Assembly (NCBI RefSeq): GCF_020539865.1
Contig: NZ_JAJBQV010000018.1
Span: 1 to 53,816, forward strand
Source of the DNA: Megasphaera elsdenii
GTDB taxonomy: Bacteria > Bacillota > Negativicutes > Veillonellales > Megasphaeraceae
Direction: 5' to 3'
DNA: 53,816 nt
Made by a program: the position numbers and the translations under genes. Numbering within the stretch: the first letter of the stretch is position 1; every line of letters begins with the position of its first letter. The notes beneath the pieces are model-generated. The model made no database searches. It was not told the DNA's origin and was given only the letters and a program-made list of their open reading frames with translations. Positions 42,942 through 50,239 of this stretch are shown here, piece by piece.

Positions 42942-43493
42942 TTATCCATAAATCTTTACTTCTCCGTACTTTTCTTCGCAGGCAATCAGTCCCGGATATA
43001 CCTGGCCACATTCAACAGCCATGCATTTCATAAATTCTTCAATCCCCGGCTCTCCTTCGCGGATACAGCCGTCATAGAATTTGATTTTCTGCTGAATGGC
43101 TTTGAGACGCTGCGCCCCGAAACCGAACAATTCGTGAATGGCCAGGAACAGGTGAATGTACGATGCTTCGACGCTGGCTATCGCCGACGTCCGCTGATAG
43201 CGCCCATTCAAGCCCACTCCGGATATGATCCAATTGATAAAGTCCCGTTCCAGTCGTTCGCTGACTCCTAACGCCTCCATTTTCTGTCTCATCGCAATGA
43301 AGGCCGTCCCTTCGAATGTAGGATCATCTTTTATTTCCTGCCTGTTGTATTCATTGCATTTCATTTTGATTCGTTCCAGACGTTTTTGGCCGAAGCCATA
43401 GTCGTCATGAAGAGCCATGAATACGAGTGTTGCCGTTGTTGTTTCACCGGCATTGCTTCCGATTTCCAAGTTTCTTTTCTTACTTTTCTGCAT
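42942..43493 (-). CDS. Phage early protein with an internally repeated domain
   Basis: 183 residues. Two halves repeat a motif: HDDYGFGQKRLERIKMKCNE near residue 30 and HELFGFGAQRLKAIQQKIKF near residue 120. The repeated H(D/E)x(Y/F)GFG.(Q)RL..I helix pair suggests a duplicated small domain. No catalytic motif is visible. It overlaps parB's stop by 14 bases and is probably cotranscribed with it. Confidence 0.55.
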   Translation of the reverse strand: MQKSKKRNLEIGSNAGETTTATLVFMALHDDYGFGQKRLERIKMKCNEYNRQEIKDDPTFEGTAFIAMRQKMEALGVSERLERDFINWIISGVGLNGRYQRTSAIASVEASYIHLFLAIHELFGFGAQRLKAIQQKIKFYDGCIREGEPGIEEFMKCMAVECGQVYPGLIACEEKYGEVKIYG

Positions 43494-44571
43494 GTCCTCT
43501 CACCGCCTTCATCTTATCAACCAGCTTCAGCAGGTAGTCCAACTGCTTACACATACTGCTGGCGGCCCACTGCATGTTGTGTATCATTTGTATCTGGGTG
43601 TACGAGCCATTCTTTTCCAGTTCTACATAATTATCTATAAGCCGATGTTTATCCATGATATCTCTCATGACCTTCTTATATTCTTTTTGCAGTTCCATGT
43701 ATTCTTCCGATGTGATGGGTTTATCTTTTGTTGGCGTTTCTTCCTGGGCCGCTTCTTCTGGTACTTCTTCGATGTCTTCCGCTTCATCATCGTCAGAAAT
43801 ATCTTCCGTATCTTCTTCGTCCGCTTCCGGTCTTTCTTCCTGCACAGTTATTTCTTCCTGTACGGCCGCTTCCTGGGCCGGCGCTTCTTCTGTCACTGGA
43901 TGGATGAATTCTTCAATGGATTTCAGGGTAATTTCATCGTCATCCATATGCTGTTCATAGAAATCTTTCTGCCGGTCCGGCGTTAATTTAGATAGTTCAT
44001 AAGCCGCAGAAATGCCTAATTTCCCCGATTTCATCCAGTCGGCGTAATATTTCCGCAGGTTGTTGGAAATGGCTGAGTATCGGGCGATATTGGTCGTGCT
44101 TTCATGCAGCGTCTTGGCAATTGCGTCGCGCTTGCGACCGTTGATTTGATTCGTCATGACGCCGTACTTGAACAGGCTGTTGAGCTGTTTATACTGCTCG
44201 ACCCGTTCCCAGGCAGTCAAGTCCCGGGACGTGCTGTTCGTATCAATAAGCAGCAGTTGATTTCCGTAGTGGTCCGTAGAAATCTCACAAGGTACGGTAT
44301 CGGGAATCCCCACAGTCTGCTCTTTCAGCAGCTCTTTGACGGCCTTGCACCGGCGATGGCCGGATACAATCATGTACCGTCCGTCTTTCATCGGTTCGAC
44401 AATCAAGTTCTGACGGACGCCGCCGGCGGCGATAATCGAGTTCTTCAATTCTTCTACATCGCCGACGATATAGAAGTTATCCGGGTTCTCTACGAGCAGA
44501 TTGACCGGAATCTGTTTAATAGTTCGGTCCTTGTCCTTGTTGACGAGGCCCATGTTTTCCATTAAGCTCAT
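43480..44571 (-). CDS. parB: ParB family partition protein
   Basis: 363 residues. An N-terminal ParB/Srx nuclease-like domain (QIPVNLLVENPDNFYIVGDV, GGVRQNLIVEP, YMIVSGHRRCKAVKELL) is followed by an HTH (KRDAIAKTLHESTTNIARYS) and a very acidic linker (residues 225-290, rich in EEAP and DEEDTED). ParB loads on parS and is moved by ParA. Its ATG overlaps parA's stop (ATGA). Confidence 0.88.
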   Translation of the reverse strand: MSLMENMGLVNKDKDRTIKQIPVNLLVENPDNFYIVGDVEELKNSIIAAGGVRQNLIVEPMKDGRYMIVSGHRRCKAVKELLKEQTVGIPDTVPCEISTDHYGNQLLLIDTNSTSRDLTAWERVEQYKQLNSLFKYGVMTNQINGRKRDAIAKTLHESTTNIARYSAISNNLRKYYADWMKSGKLGISAAYELSKLTPDRQKDFYEQHMDDDEITLKSIEEFIHPVTEEAPAQEAAVQEEITVQEERPEADEEDTEDISDDDEAEDIEEVPEEAAQEETPTKDKPITSEEYMELQKEYKKVMRDIMDKHRLIDNYVELEKNGSYTQIQMIHNMQWAASSMCKQLDYLLKLVDKMKAVRGHAEK

Positions 44572-45311
44572 TCTTTCACCTTCTTTATGATTTCATTGGC
44601 CAATTTTCTATATTGCCATGCTGGTTTGAGTGTCATACCGAGTTCGGCCAGCGGCTTGCACATCAATGTACTGTCGATGATCCAGCGGCTCCGGCTGATT
44701 TTCGTATCGAAGACAGGGAAGCTGGCTCTTAGCAGTCCTTCCGCTTCATCGCTCAGCGTCGTCCGTTCGTCATGCGTGATGAGCACGCCCAACAGTTGGA
44801 GAGCCGGATTGATTTGCAGGACGTCCTGAAGCTGTGTGTCGAGTTCCACCAGCCCCTGGCTGGAAAAGGCGTCCAGCCGCACTGGGATGACGATAAAGTC
44901 CGCAATGCTCAGCGCGTTAATGGTCAGCATGTTCAGTGCCGGCGGGCAGTCGATAAGGACAATATCATATCCGCTGCCGATGTCGGCCAGAGCATCGACG
45001 GTCTTGCTTTCGTAATAACTGCGTTCCAATTCATACAAATCCATATTTCCCGGCATGAGCGACAGAACCGGCCAGTCCGTGCCGATGATTTCTTTTCCCC
45101 GCATCCCGCACGGAGCTGACTGGTCGTACCGTTTGTAGAACTGTGTCAGATTTCCTTGCGGGTCACAGTCAATCATGAGTACTTGCGGTGCCTGGCCGCG
45201 ATGACTGCCAGGCACGTGATGCGTCCGTTGTGTAGCATAAAGGTGGGCCAGGTTCGCCGTCGTTACCGTCTTACCGACGCCCCCTTTTAGGTTGTAAATA
45301 GCGATTTTCAT
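44568..45311 (-). CDS. parA: ParA family partition ATPase
   Basis: 247 residues. NLKGGVGKTVTTANLAHLYA (deviant Walker A), VLMIDCDPQGNLTQFY (Walker A'), DIVLIDCPPALNMLTINALS (Walker B) are all intact. With ParB it forms a plasmid-type segregation pair. A complete parAB in a prophage is expected for phages that can be maintained as plasmids (as P1 and N15). Confidence 0.92.
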   Translation of the reverse strand: MKIAIYNLKGGVGKTVTTANLAHLYATQRTHHVPGSHRGQAPQVLMIDCDPQGNLTQFYKRYDQSAPCGMRGKEIIGTDWPVLSLMPGNMDLYELERSYYESKTVDALADIGSGYDIVLIDCPPALNMLTINALSIADFIVIPVRLDAFSSQGLVELDTQLQDVLQINPALQLLGVLITHDERTTLSDEAEGLLRASFPVFDTKISRSRWIIDSTLMCKPLAELGMTLKPAWQYRKLANEIIKKVKE

Positions 45312-45465
45312 GTGTTTTCTTCCTCTCTGAATAGCGACAATTCCATAACATCTTACCCATGAACCACGGACAAGCTTCGCAATGGTCCTGGCAGATATCC
45401 ATTTTGTATTTGCGGCAATAGATCCAACTGTGCGTCGGCTGGCCGCATAGCGGACAAGTGTCCAT
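45271..45465 (-). CDS. Small cysteine-rich protein
   Basis: 64 residues, MDTCPLCGQPTHSWIYCRK then DICQDHCEACPWF. Eight Cys/His suggest one or two bound zincs. It overlaps the start of parA by 41 bases and the stop of the next gene upstream (TAATG), so it belongs to a tightly coupled early operon. Ribosome binding site is weak. Confidence 0.55.
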   Translation of the reverse strand: MDTCPLCGQPTHSWIYCRKYKMDICQDHCEACPWFMGKMLWNCRYSERKKTHENRYLQPKRGRR

Positions 45466-45686
45466 TAGTATACCGTTCCCTTGACAATGTTGTAATGAGC
45501 ACAATGTCCATCCTGCCAGCGGATGCAGGGAAAACCATCTTTGTAATACATTTCCTCTGCGTATCCGTGCCAGTGTCCGGCATGGATTTCTTTGGCTGCC
45601 AGCTTGATGGCCGCCTGGGCAATGTCTTGATGGACGTTACGGTTCTGCATCCGCCGGAACCATTTGCTTTCATCCTGTTTTTTCAT
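45465..45686 (-). CDS. Phage early protein of unknown function
   Basis: 73 residues: KWFRRMQNRNVHQDIAQAAI, then AGHWHGYAEEMYYKDGFPCI and WQDGHCAHYN. The His/Trp content is high, but there is no motif I know. It overlaps the next start (TAATG). Confidence 0.5.
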   Translation of the reverse strand: MKKQDESKWFRRMQNRNVHQDIAQAAIKLAAKEIHAGHWHGYAEEMYYKDGFPCIRWQDGHCAHYNIVKGTVY

Positions 45687-45688
45687 GG

Positions 45689-45964
45689 CTATTCCCTCAT
45701 TTCACAGGCGTATTTCTTTTTGATTTCGTTGAGGATATCGACGTATAACATCATCCAACGTTTTTCATCCAGTTCATCGCCGAATCCGTGTTGATTTTCG
45801 ATGTCCTGCTGCATGATCATCAATGTGTCCAGGCTCAGTGCCGGCAACACCTTCTTGATATAGTCAGCGACTTCATAGACGATGTGCGTCCGCCGTCCCA
45901 GGGCATAGCGCATAGCACAGCAGAGTATTTTCTCATAGGCTTCGTCAATCGGCATAATATTCAA
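45689..45964 (-). CDS. Phage early protein of unknown function
   Basis: 91 residues from a TTG at 45964, chosen because AGGAGG lies ten bases before it; ATG at 45955 is possible but too far from the ribosome binding site. PIDEAYEKILCCAMRYALGR, then VADYIKKVLPALSLDTLMIM. It is predominantly helical. No family recognised. Confidence 0.5.
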   Translation of the reverse strand: MNIMPIDEAYEKILCCAMRYALGRRTHIVYEVADYIKKVLPALSLDTLMIMQQDIENQHGFGDELDEKRWMMLYVDILNEIKKKYACEMRE

Positions 45965-45965
45965 G

Positions 45966-46172
45966 TTATTTTCCCCTCCTTGGCGTCGACGCAATCGGCG
46001 CCCAATATTGCACCTCTTTCAGCGGGATAAGCCGCGCTTCGCCGTCCACGAGCCAATGATCATGGCAATATACGCCCACAGCTTTGAATTCCCATTCCGT
46101 CCCAGCGTGCATCGCGACCAGCACACGACGCTGCGGAATGGGCAACTGCTCATTCACATCTACCCATCTCAT
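45966..46172 (-). CDS. DUF551-like small protein
   Basis: 68 residues: MRWVDVNEQLPIPQRRVLVA, then DHWLVDGEARLIPLKEVQYW and APIASTPRR. The opening W(V/I)xVxExLPxxxxxVL and the ending VxxWxP are the DUF551 pattern widespread in phages, without known function. The start at 46172 follows GGAGGCATGCTTG. Confidence 0.65.
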   Translation of the reverse strand: MRWVDVNEQLPIPQRRVLVAMHAGTEWEFKAVGVYCHDHWLVDGEARLIPLKEVQYWAPIASTPRRGK

Positions 46173-46196
46173 CAAGCATGCCTCCTTTTCTTCCTT

Positions 46197-46478
46197 TTAG
46201 AAATTAATGACTAACCGCTGCCCTGGGCGGATGTCGTCCGTACTATTGATGTCGTTATTCACGCTGAGTTCATAGATGACTTCGCGGATATCCATACCGC
46301 GTTTATCCGCAATGGGCCTGGCGATTTCCCACAGTGTTTCCCCCTGGTCCACAATGTGAACTTGGGCATCTTCCTGGGCTTTCACGGTTTCTCCCAGTGA
46401 ATGGCCTACATACAGCCCGACGCTACAAGCCACCGCCAGGGCAAGTAAAACCCGTCCAATATGCCTTTCTCTTTTCAT
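46197..46478 (-). CDS. Membrane-anchored LysM protein (YneA-like layout)
   Basis: 93 residues behind GGAGGGAAAACG. One N-terminal membrane helix (RVLLALAVACSVGLYVGHSL) and a C-terminal LysM (VHIVDQGETLWEIARPIADK, then PGQRLVINF). YneA of Bacillus has the same layout and delays division during SOS. A phage copy might restrain host division, but that is inference only; it lies among early genes, not lysis genes. Confidence 0.7.
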   Translation of the reverse strand: MKRERHIGRVLLALAVACSVGLYVGHSLGETVKAQEDAQVHIVDQGETLWEIARPIADKRGMDIREVIYELSVNNDINSTDDIRPGQRLVINF

Positions 46479-46493
46479 CGTTTTCCCTCCTGT

Positions 46494-46757
46494 TCACGCT
46501 AATTCGATGCCAGGAAATACGTCGTCATAGACGTTCTTCCTGGTCATACCGATACGATTAATAGCCCGTTCGCGAAGCCAGGCAATGATGCTTGTCCGTT
46601 CAAATACATAGGTATGCCCTTCTTTGATGCATGGCGCCCCTTCGTAAATCCACTTATCTACGATTTCCTGACTCCGTCCCGTGACCAAGGCCAGTTCCTT
46701 TCGGTTCCATGTAAGCTGGTCACACAGCTTCATTTTTTCCAACGGGTTCCGTTCCAC
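46494..46757 (-). CDS. Helix-turn-helix DNA-binding protein (excisionase-like)
   Basis: 87 residues from GTG at 46757 after AAGGAGAAAAGAAA. WNRKELALVTGRSQEIVDKW then IKEGHTYVFERTSIIAWLRE is a MerR/excisionase-type winged HTH with the FxRxxIxxWLxE ending. Such proteins act as Xis, early regulators, or small terminase-like factors. Its place at the start of the early operon favours a regulator. Confidence 0.65.
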   Translation of the reverse strand: MERNPLEKMKLCDQLTWNRKELALVTGRSQEIVDKWIYEGAPCIKEGHTYVFERTSIIAWLRERAINRIGMTRKNVYDDVFPGIELA

Positions 46758-46826
46758 TTTCTTTTCTCCTTTCTCTTGTTGTCCTATAGCCTGTCGTGCT
46801 ATAATATAGCCATCAGATTTTTTCTT

Positions 46827-47312
46827 TTAGAGCCGTTCGGTTGCCGCCGGGCGGTTCTTTTTTTGTGTCCGTTTCGGATACGTTAGCCATAAGGTCAGGC
46901 CACGGCCTGCCAGGGCAAATATTTTGTCGATGATGGGCTGGATGGCCAGCTCTTCGTAGGCATCAATCTTGTCATCACAACAGATTTTTTCCAGCTTCAT
47001 TGAATCGTTGCTGGCTTCCGCCAATGCTACATGATACTGCATGGCTCCGGCCGCAACGCCTGGCAGTTTGCCGATTTTCGGCAGGATCATCCTGCCAACT
47101 GCCGATTCCTGGGACAAGTAGGAATAGCCTAGGCACGGATTGTTAAAAACCTGCATCATGGCGGCGACCATATCGTCGCCTGGAAGTATTTCCCCGCCTT
47201 CATACTTTGCGTATGTCCTGACGGACACGCTCAGCGCTTCCGCTGCCTGCTCTTGTGTAAGACCTGCACCCTTGCGGGCCCTTTTTATCTCCAAACCAAA
47301 CCGCTTACTCAT
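46827..47312 (-). CDS. XRE-family transcriptional regulator
   Basis: 161 residues. The N-terminal HTH (EIKRARKGAGLTQEQAAEAL, then SVRTYAKYEGG) is a classical Cro/CI fold. The C-terminal part is helical and not peptidase-like (SNDSMKLEKICCDDKIDAYE). It probably controls the early operon or the divergent accessory gene starting at 47376. Confidence 0.75.
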   Translation of the reverse strand: MSKRFGLEIKRARKGAGLTQEQAAEALSVSVRTYAKYEGGEILPGDDMVAAMMQVFNNPCLGYSYLSQESAVGRMILPKIGKLPGVAAGAMQYHVALAEASNDSMKLEKICCDDKIDAYEELAIQPIIDKIFALAGRGLTLWLTYPKRTQKKNRPAATERL

Positions 47313-47345
47313 GTGTCATTTCTCCTCTCGTGCCACCGCCCATGC

Positions 47346-47351
47346 TATAAT
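47346..47351 (+). promoter_or_regulatory. -10 box of the plus-strand accessory gene
   Basis: TATAAT 25 bases before the ATG at 47376. The -35 region has no good TTGACA match. It lies between divergent genes, so the HTH protein at 46827 may control it. Confidence 0.45.
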
Positions 47352-47375
47352 TACTTTTGAAGGGAGGTGAATATT

Positions 47376-47951
47376 ATGGCTGACTTAAAAGATTATCTTA
47401 ATCAATACGCTCCTGGCATTAATAATTTAATGCAAAATCCGTTTTACCAAGATGCTGTAATACAGCAACAAAAAAATATTTTTCAGGATAAATTGAAGTC
47501 ATACAATAAAAAGCGGTTTAATCTTACGAATAAAGAAATTGATTCTTTGATTCTATCTATTGCCTCTGGCAAAAACACATATAAGGATTTTCAAGACGTA
47601 ATCCCTGCGATGAATTCTCCTACAATGTGCTATTACCTGATAGACAAGCCACAGGTCGGGCCTAACCAATTTGAAACTTATAATTTAATTGGCCCCAATC
47701 TGCCTCGATCAACCTATTTTCAATTTGAGGAAGTTCCAGAAGATTTCTTTTGCCTGTATGAGTTCAAACCCACTGATACTTTTATTTTGAATATCCCTGG
47801 TGAAAACAGACTATACGAGTTACAAAAGGAACAGGAATCTTTAAAGCTAACCCAACAAAGTATCTCCAGTGCAAACGCCGCTGTCTTTTGGGCAAAAGTA
47901 TCAGTTATTATAAGCATTTCATTATTTGTCCTAGGAAAATTATTAGGCTAA
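47376..47951 (+). CDS. Plus-strand accessory protein with C-terminal membrane anchor
   Basis: 191 residues, behind GAAGGGAGGTGAATATT. A soluble, charged region (residues 1-160; KRFNLTNKEIDSLILSIASG) ends in one membrane helix (FWAKVSVIISISLFVLGKLL). A/T-rich and opposite to all neighbours, with its own promoter, it has the marks of a lysogeny-expressed cargo gene (moron), for example superinfection exclusion. I recognise no family. It overlaps the 3' end of the minus-strand gene at 47908. Confidence 0.65.
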   Translation: MADLKDYLNQYAPGINNLMQNPFYQDAVIQQQKNIFQDKLKSYNKKRFNLTNKEIDSLILSIASGKNTYKDFQDVIPAMNSPTMCYYLIDKPQVGPNQFETYNLIGPNLPRSTYFQFEEVPEDFFCLYEFKPTDTFILNIPGENRLYELQKEQESLKLTQQSISSANAAVFWAKVSVIISISLFVLGKLLG

Positions 47952-48147
47952 TGACAACGACCCCTATCGAAAGCCAAATATATGCTTGCGCATCTTTTAA
48001 CCTTTCATCATCACTGTGATACTGCTTTCTGGTTAACGCATCTTTTATCTGTCGAGCCGTGCCGCTGCATGGCTCTTTTTCTTTTCTTTGCGCCATTTCT
48101 GCATCTTTACTGTCCGTTTTCGAATCTAATCCGAATCTCCTGCTCAT
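47908..48147 (-). CDS. Small phage protein with C-terminal membrane helix
   Basis: 79 residues, start behind GGAAGGAGGTGAAAGTAC. A polar N-terminus (DSKTDSKDAEMAQRKEKEPC), then one hydrophobic helix (AYIWLSIGVVVISLIIFLGQ). It overlaps the plus-strand gene by 44 bases at the 3' ends. Function unknown. Confidence 0.6.
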   Translation of the reverse strand: MSRRFGLDSKTDSKDAEMAQRKEKEPCSGTARQIKDALTRKQYHSDDERLKDAQAYIWLSIGVVVISLIIFLGQIMKCL

Positions 48148-48187
48148 GTACTTTCACCTCCTTCCAGATATAATGAAATTAATCCGG

Positions 48188-48418
48188 TTATCCCTTTTCA
48201 AATTCAAAGGTTTCCTGGGCTTTTGCCCGGATGCCTTCGACGTCCAGGCCGAAGTTTCTGCAAATGTAGGCCGCTTCTTCGGCGGCAAATTTGGCCGCGT
48301 GGGCTACGAACCGGCTTTCTTTGGTCTTCTTGTCTTTCATCTTGGCCGCTGTCCGTAACCGTGACATTTCGCATTCATATAAGTTATTTTCCAGGAACCC
48401 TTTTTCTTTTTTGTTCAT
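48188..48418 (-). CDS. Small helical phage protein (paralogue 1)
   Basis: 76 residues. The start at 48418 is ten bases after AAGGAG. ESRFVAHAAKFAAEEAAYIC then EGIRAKAQETFEFEKG closely parallels the next upstream small gene (AAKEAAHIC, then I..KMDAMEKFKL). The two are tandem paralogues. No family recognised. Confidence 0.55.
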   Translation of the reverse strand: MNKKEKGFLENNLYECEMSRLRTAAKMKDKKTKESRFVAHAAKFAAEEAAYICRNFGLDVEGIRAKAQETFEFEKG

Positions 48419-48475
48419 TGTCATCCATCTCCTTTCCGCTATAATGAAATTGACCGCTAAAGAAAATGCTCATTC

Positions 48476-48637
48476 CTACATCCCCTTCGTCAGTTTGAAT
48501 TTTTCCATGGCGTCCATTTTGATTTGAAAAATGTTCCTGCCTGGCAATAACAGTTGGCAGATATGGGCCGCTTCCTTCGCCGCCATCTTCTTTTCCATCG
48601 CCAGCATCCGAGCTTGTTTGCTCTTATCGCTCTTCAT
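48476..48637 (-). CDS. Small helical phage protein (paralogue 2)
   Basis: 53 residues, MKSDKSKQARMLAMEKKMAA then KEAAHICQLLLPGRNIFQIK. RBS AGGGAG lies 11 bases before the ATG. It is related in pattern to the 48188-48418 product: basic N-terminus, (A/K)EAA(H/Y)IC core, and a final amphipathic helix. Confidence 0.5.
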   Translation of the reverse strand: MKSDKSKQARMLAMEKKMAAKEAAHICQLLLPGRNIFQIKMDAMEKFKLTKGM

Positions 48638-48656
48638 ATCTTCTTTCGCTCCCTTT

Positions 48657-49121
48657 CTATTCCCAGTAGATCCAGACTAATATCTGTAGAGCTGACCCGA
48701 AAACGGCCAAGAAAATTCCCAGGCCAAATACAAAGGCATCAAGGCCATCCATCCATTCATCTTCAATTGAGCACCCGTCATCGCTTACCCATCTTGAACC
48801 AATTACAAAGTATGGCGGAATCCCCAAATACCAAGTAGTATTTTTAGTGATGCGAATATAAACGATCCAATCCTTTATTCCGATAGGAAACTTACTATGT
48901 TTTACCGAATCGCCTTCAAAAAGAACTATATCATTCTCCTCATCACTACTTGATAGCTGTAGTCTTTCCCGAAAAATTTCTTCTCCAATGCTTGTTTTTA
49001 TTTCTTTCTTATCTATAGGTCTTTGGTTTTTAGTATCAAATATTAATTCACTATCATCCCTTACTAGGGGTATCATGGGTTCTGGCTTGTTTGTTTTAAA
49101 ATCTTTCCTTCTTTGCGTCAT
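48657..49121 (-). CDS. Phage protein with C-terminal membrane helix
   Basis: 154 residues behind GGGAGGTGTAGAGA. A polar domain (ELIFDTKNQRPIDKKEIKTS; YIRITKNTTWYLGIPPYFVI) ends with a hydrophobic helix (AFVFGLGIFLAVFGSALQIL). It is A/T-rich. It lies between the Cro-like gene and the small paralogues. Function unknown. Confidence 0.6.
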   Translation of the reverse strand: MTQRRKDFKTNKPEPMIPLVRDDSELIFDTKNQRPIDKKEIKTSIGEEIFRERLQLSSSDEENDIVLFEGDSVKHSKFPIGIKDWIVYIRITKNTTWYLGIPPYFVIGSRWVSDDGCSIEDEWMDGLDAFVFGLGIFLAVFGSALQILVWIYWE

Positions 49122-49230
49122 TCTCTACACCTCCCTTGCATTACTCTCCCTTAGCTTCTGCCGATAATCAGCAGGAATTCCAGAAACGTCATGTGCTCCT
49201 TGAGCATCCCGTTACATCTTTACAATTTAT

Positions 49231-49262
49231 CACTAATTTCCTTTTAACAATTTAAATTAGTT
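49231..49262. promoter_or_regulatory. Operator sites at the 3' end of the Cro-like gene
   Basis: CACTAATTTC (half-site, 49231-49240) and AACAATTTAAATTAGTT (49246-49262). The second is identical in sequence to one at 49530-49546 in the intergenic region. It overlaps the Cro-like stop codon. Together they bracket the gene with the same repressor-binding sequence. Confidence 0.55.
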
Positions 49263-49448
49263 AAAAATGTCAGGAAAAAGCGTTTCGATTGATTGCTTGC
49301 TCATTTTGGCAATCTTTTGCATAGTCTTGGCTGGCGGCGTTGCTCTTCCTACTTCCCACGCACTCCACGTCTGTTGTGAAACTCCGAATAACTTTCCCAT
49401 TGTTTCTTGACTACGCACTCCTCGATATGCAATTAATGCTTTACGCAC
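49257..49448 (-). CDS. Cro-like HTH repressor
   Basis: 63 residues from a GTG start after GAAGGTGATGTAA. ALIAYRGVRSQETMGKLFGV then SQQTWSAWEVGRA is a compact XRE HTH. It faces the CI-like repressor gene across the operators, the arrangement of Cro and CI in temperate phages. Confidence 0.75.
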   Translation of the reverse strand: MRKALIAYRGVRSQETMGKLFGVSQQTWSAWEVGRATPPAKTMQKIAKMSKQSIETLFPDIFN

Positions 49449-49470
49449 TTACATCACCTTCTTCCTTTTT

Positions 49471-49546
49471 AACTAATTTATTTTGTAATTATATTGTATC
49501 ACTAATTTAATTAGTATTCAATAGTGTGAAACAATTTAAATTAGTT
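49471..49546. promoter_or_regulatory. Operator array and divergent promoters between Cro-like and CI-like genes
   Basis: The half-site AACTAATTTA (49471-49480), the near-perfect palindrome ACTAATTTAATTAGT (49501-49515; only the middle base breaks symmetry) and AACAATTTAAATTAGTT (49530-49546) repeat one theme, ACTAATTT/AAATTAGT. A minus-strand TATAAT (49488-49493) suits the Cro-like gene. A plus-strand TATAAT (49569-49574) lies 39 bases before the CI-like ATG. The sites overlap both promoters, so mutual repression is likely. Confidence 0.65.
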
Positions 49547-49612
49547 TTTATTTTACCAATATTTTTAGTATAATGAGGTAAAATAGGATTATGACGATTG
49601 GGAGTGTGTCAA

Positions 49613-50224
49613 ATGAGTATCGGTTTAAATATAAAAAGGAACCGTGAAAGATTGGGATTATCCCAAGAAGCTTTAGCAAAAAAGGTAGGAGTTAGCCAGC
49701 AGGCTGTAGATCGCTGGGAAAATGCAGGTGTTGTACCAAGAAATAAGGCTATCAAAGAGCTGATGACATTATTTAATATGTCGCGAGACGATCTGTTCGG
49801 GGACTCTTTGTCTAAAGGGAAAATTCACGGCGTTAAAATTCCCGTCCTGGGTCGTGTCGTCGCTGGTGTTCCTATTGATGCTGTCCAGGAGATTCTTGAT
49901 TATGAGGAAATCACGCCGGAAATGGCAGCCACTGGCGATTATTTTGCGCTACAGGTCAAGGGCGCCTCGATGGAACCGACGCTCCGTGATGGGGATATTG
50001 TCATCATCAAGAAGCAATCCACGGTCGATAGTGGCGACATCGCGATCGTCCTAGTCAACGGCAACGATGCCACCGTCAAAGAAATAAAAGAAAGCCCATC
50101 CGGCATCACCCTTATCGGCCATAATGCCGCCATCTATACCCCTCAATTTTATTCAAACAAAGAAATCCAAAACCTTCCTATACAAATCATTGGCAAGGTC
50201 GTGGAAATGAGACGAAAATTTTAG
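49613..50224 (+). CDS. CI/LexA-like prophage repressor (HTH-S24)
   Basis: 203 residues. HTH: NIKRNRERLGLSQEALAKKV, then SQQAVDRWENAG. An Ala-Gly autocleavage site in GRVVAGVPID. Peptidase S24 with Ser in GASMEPTLRDGD and Lys in NDATVKEIKE. This is an SOS-cleavable repressor that keeps the prophage silent. The start at 49613 follows GGGAGTGTGTCAA. Confidence 0.92.
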   Translation: MSIGLNIKRNRERLGLSQEALAKKVGVSQQAVDRWENAGVVPRNKAIKELMTLFNMSRDDLFGDSLSKGKIHGVKIPVLGRVVAGVPIDAVQEILDYEEITPEMAATGDYFALQVKGASMEPTLRDGDIVIIKKQSTVDSGDIAIVLVNGNDATVKEIKESPSGITLIGHNAAIYTPQFYSNKEIQNLPIQIIGKVVEMRRKF

Positions 50225-50239
50225 AAAGGACTGATATTT

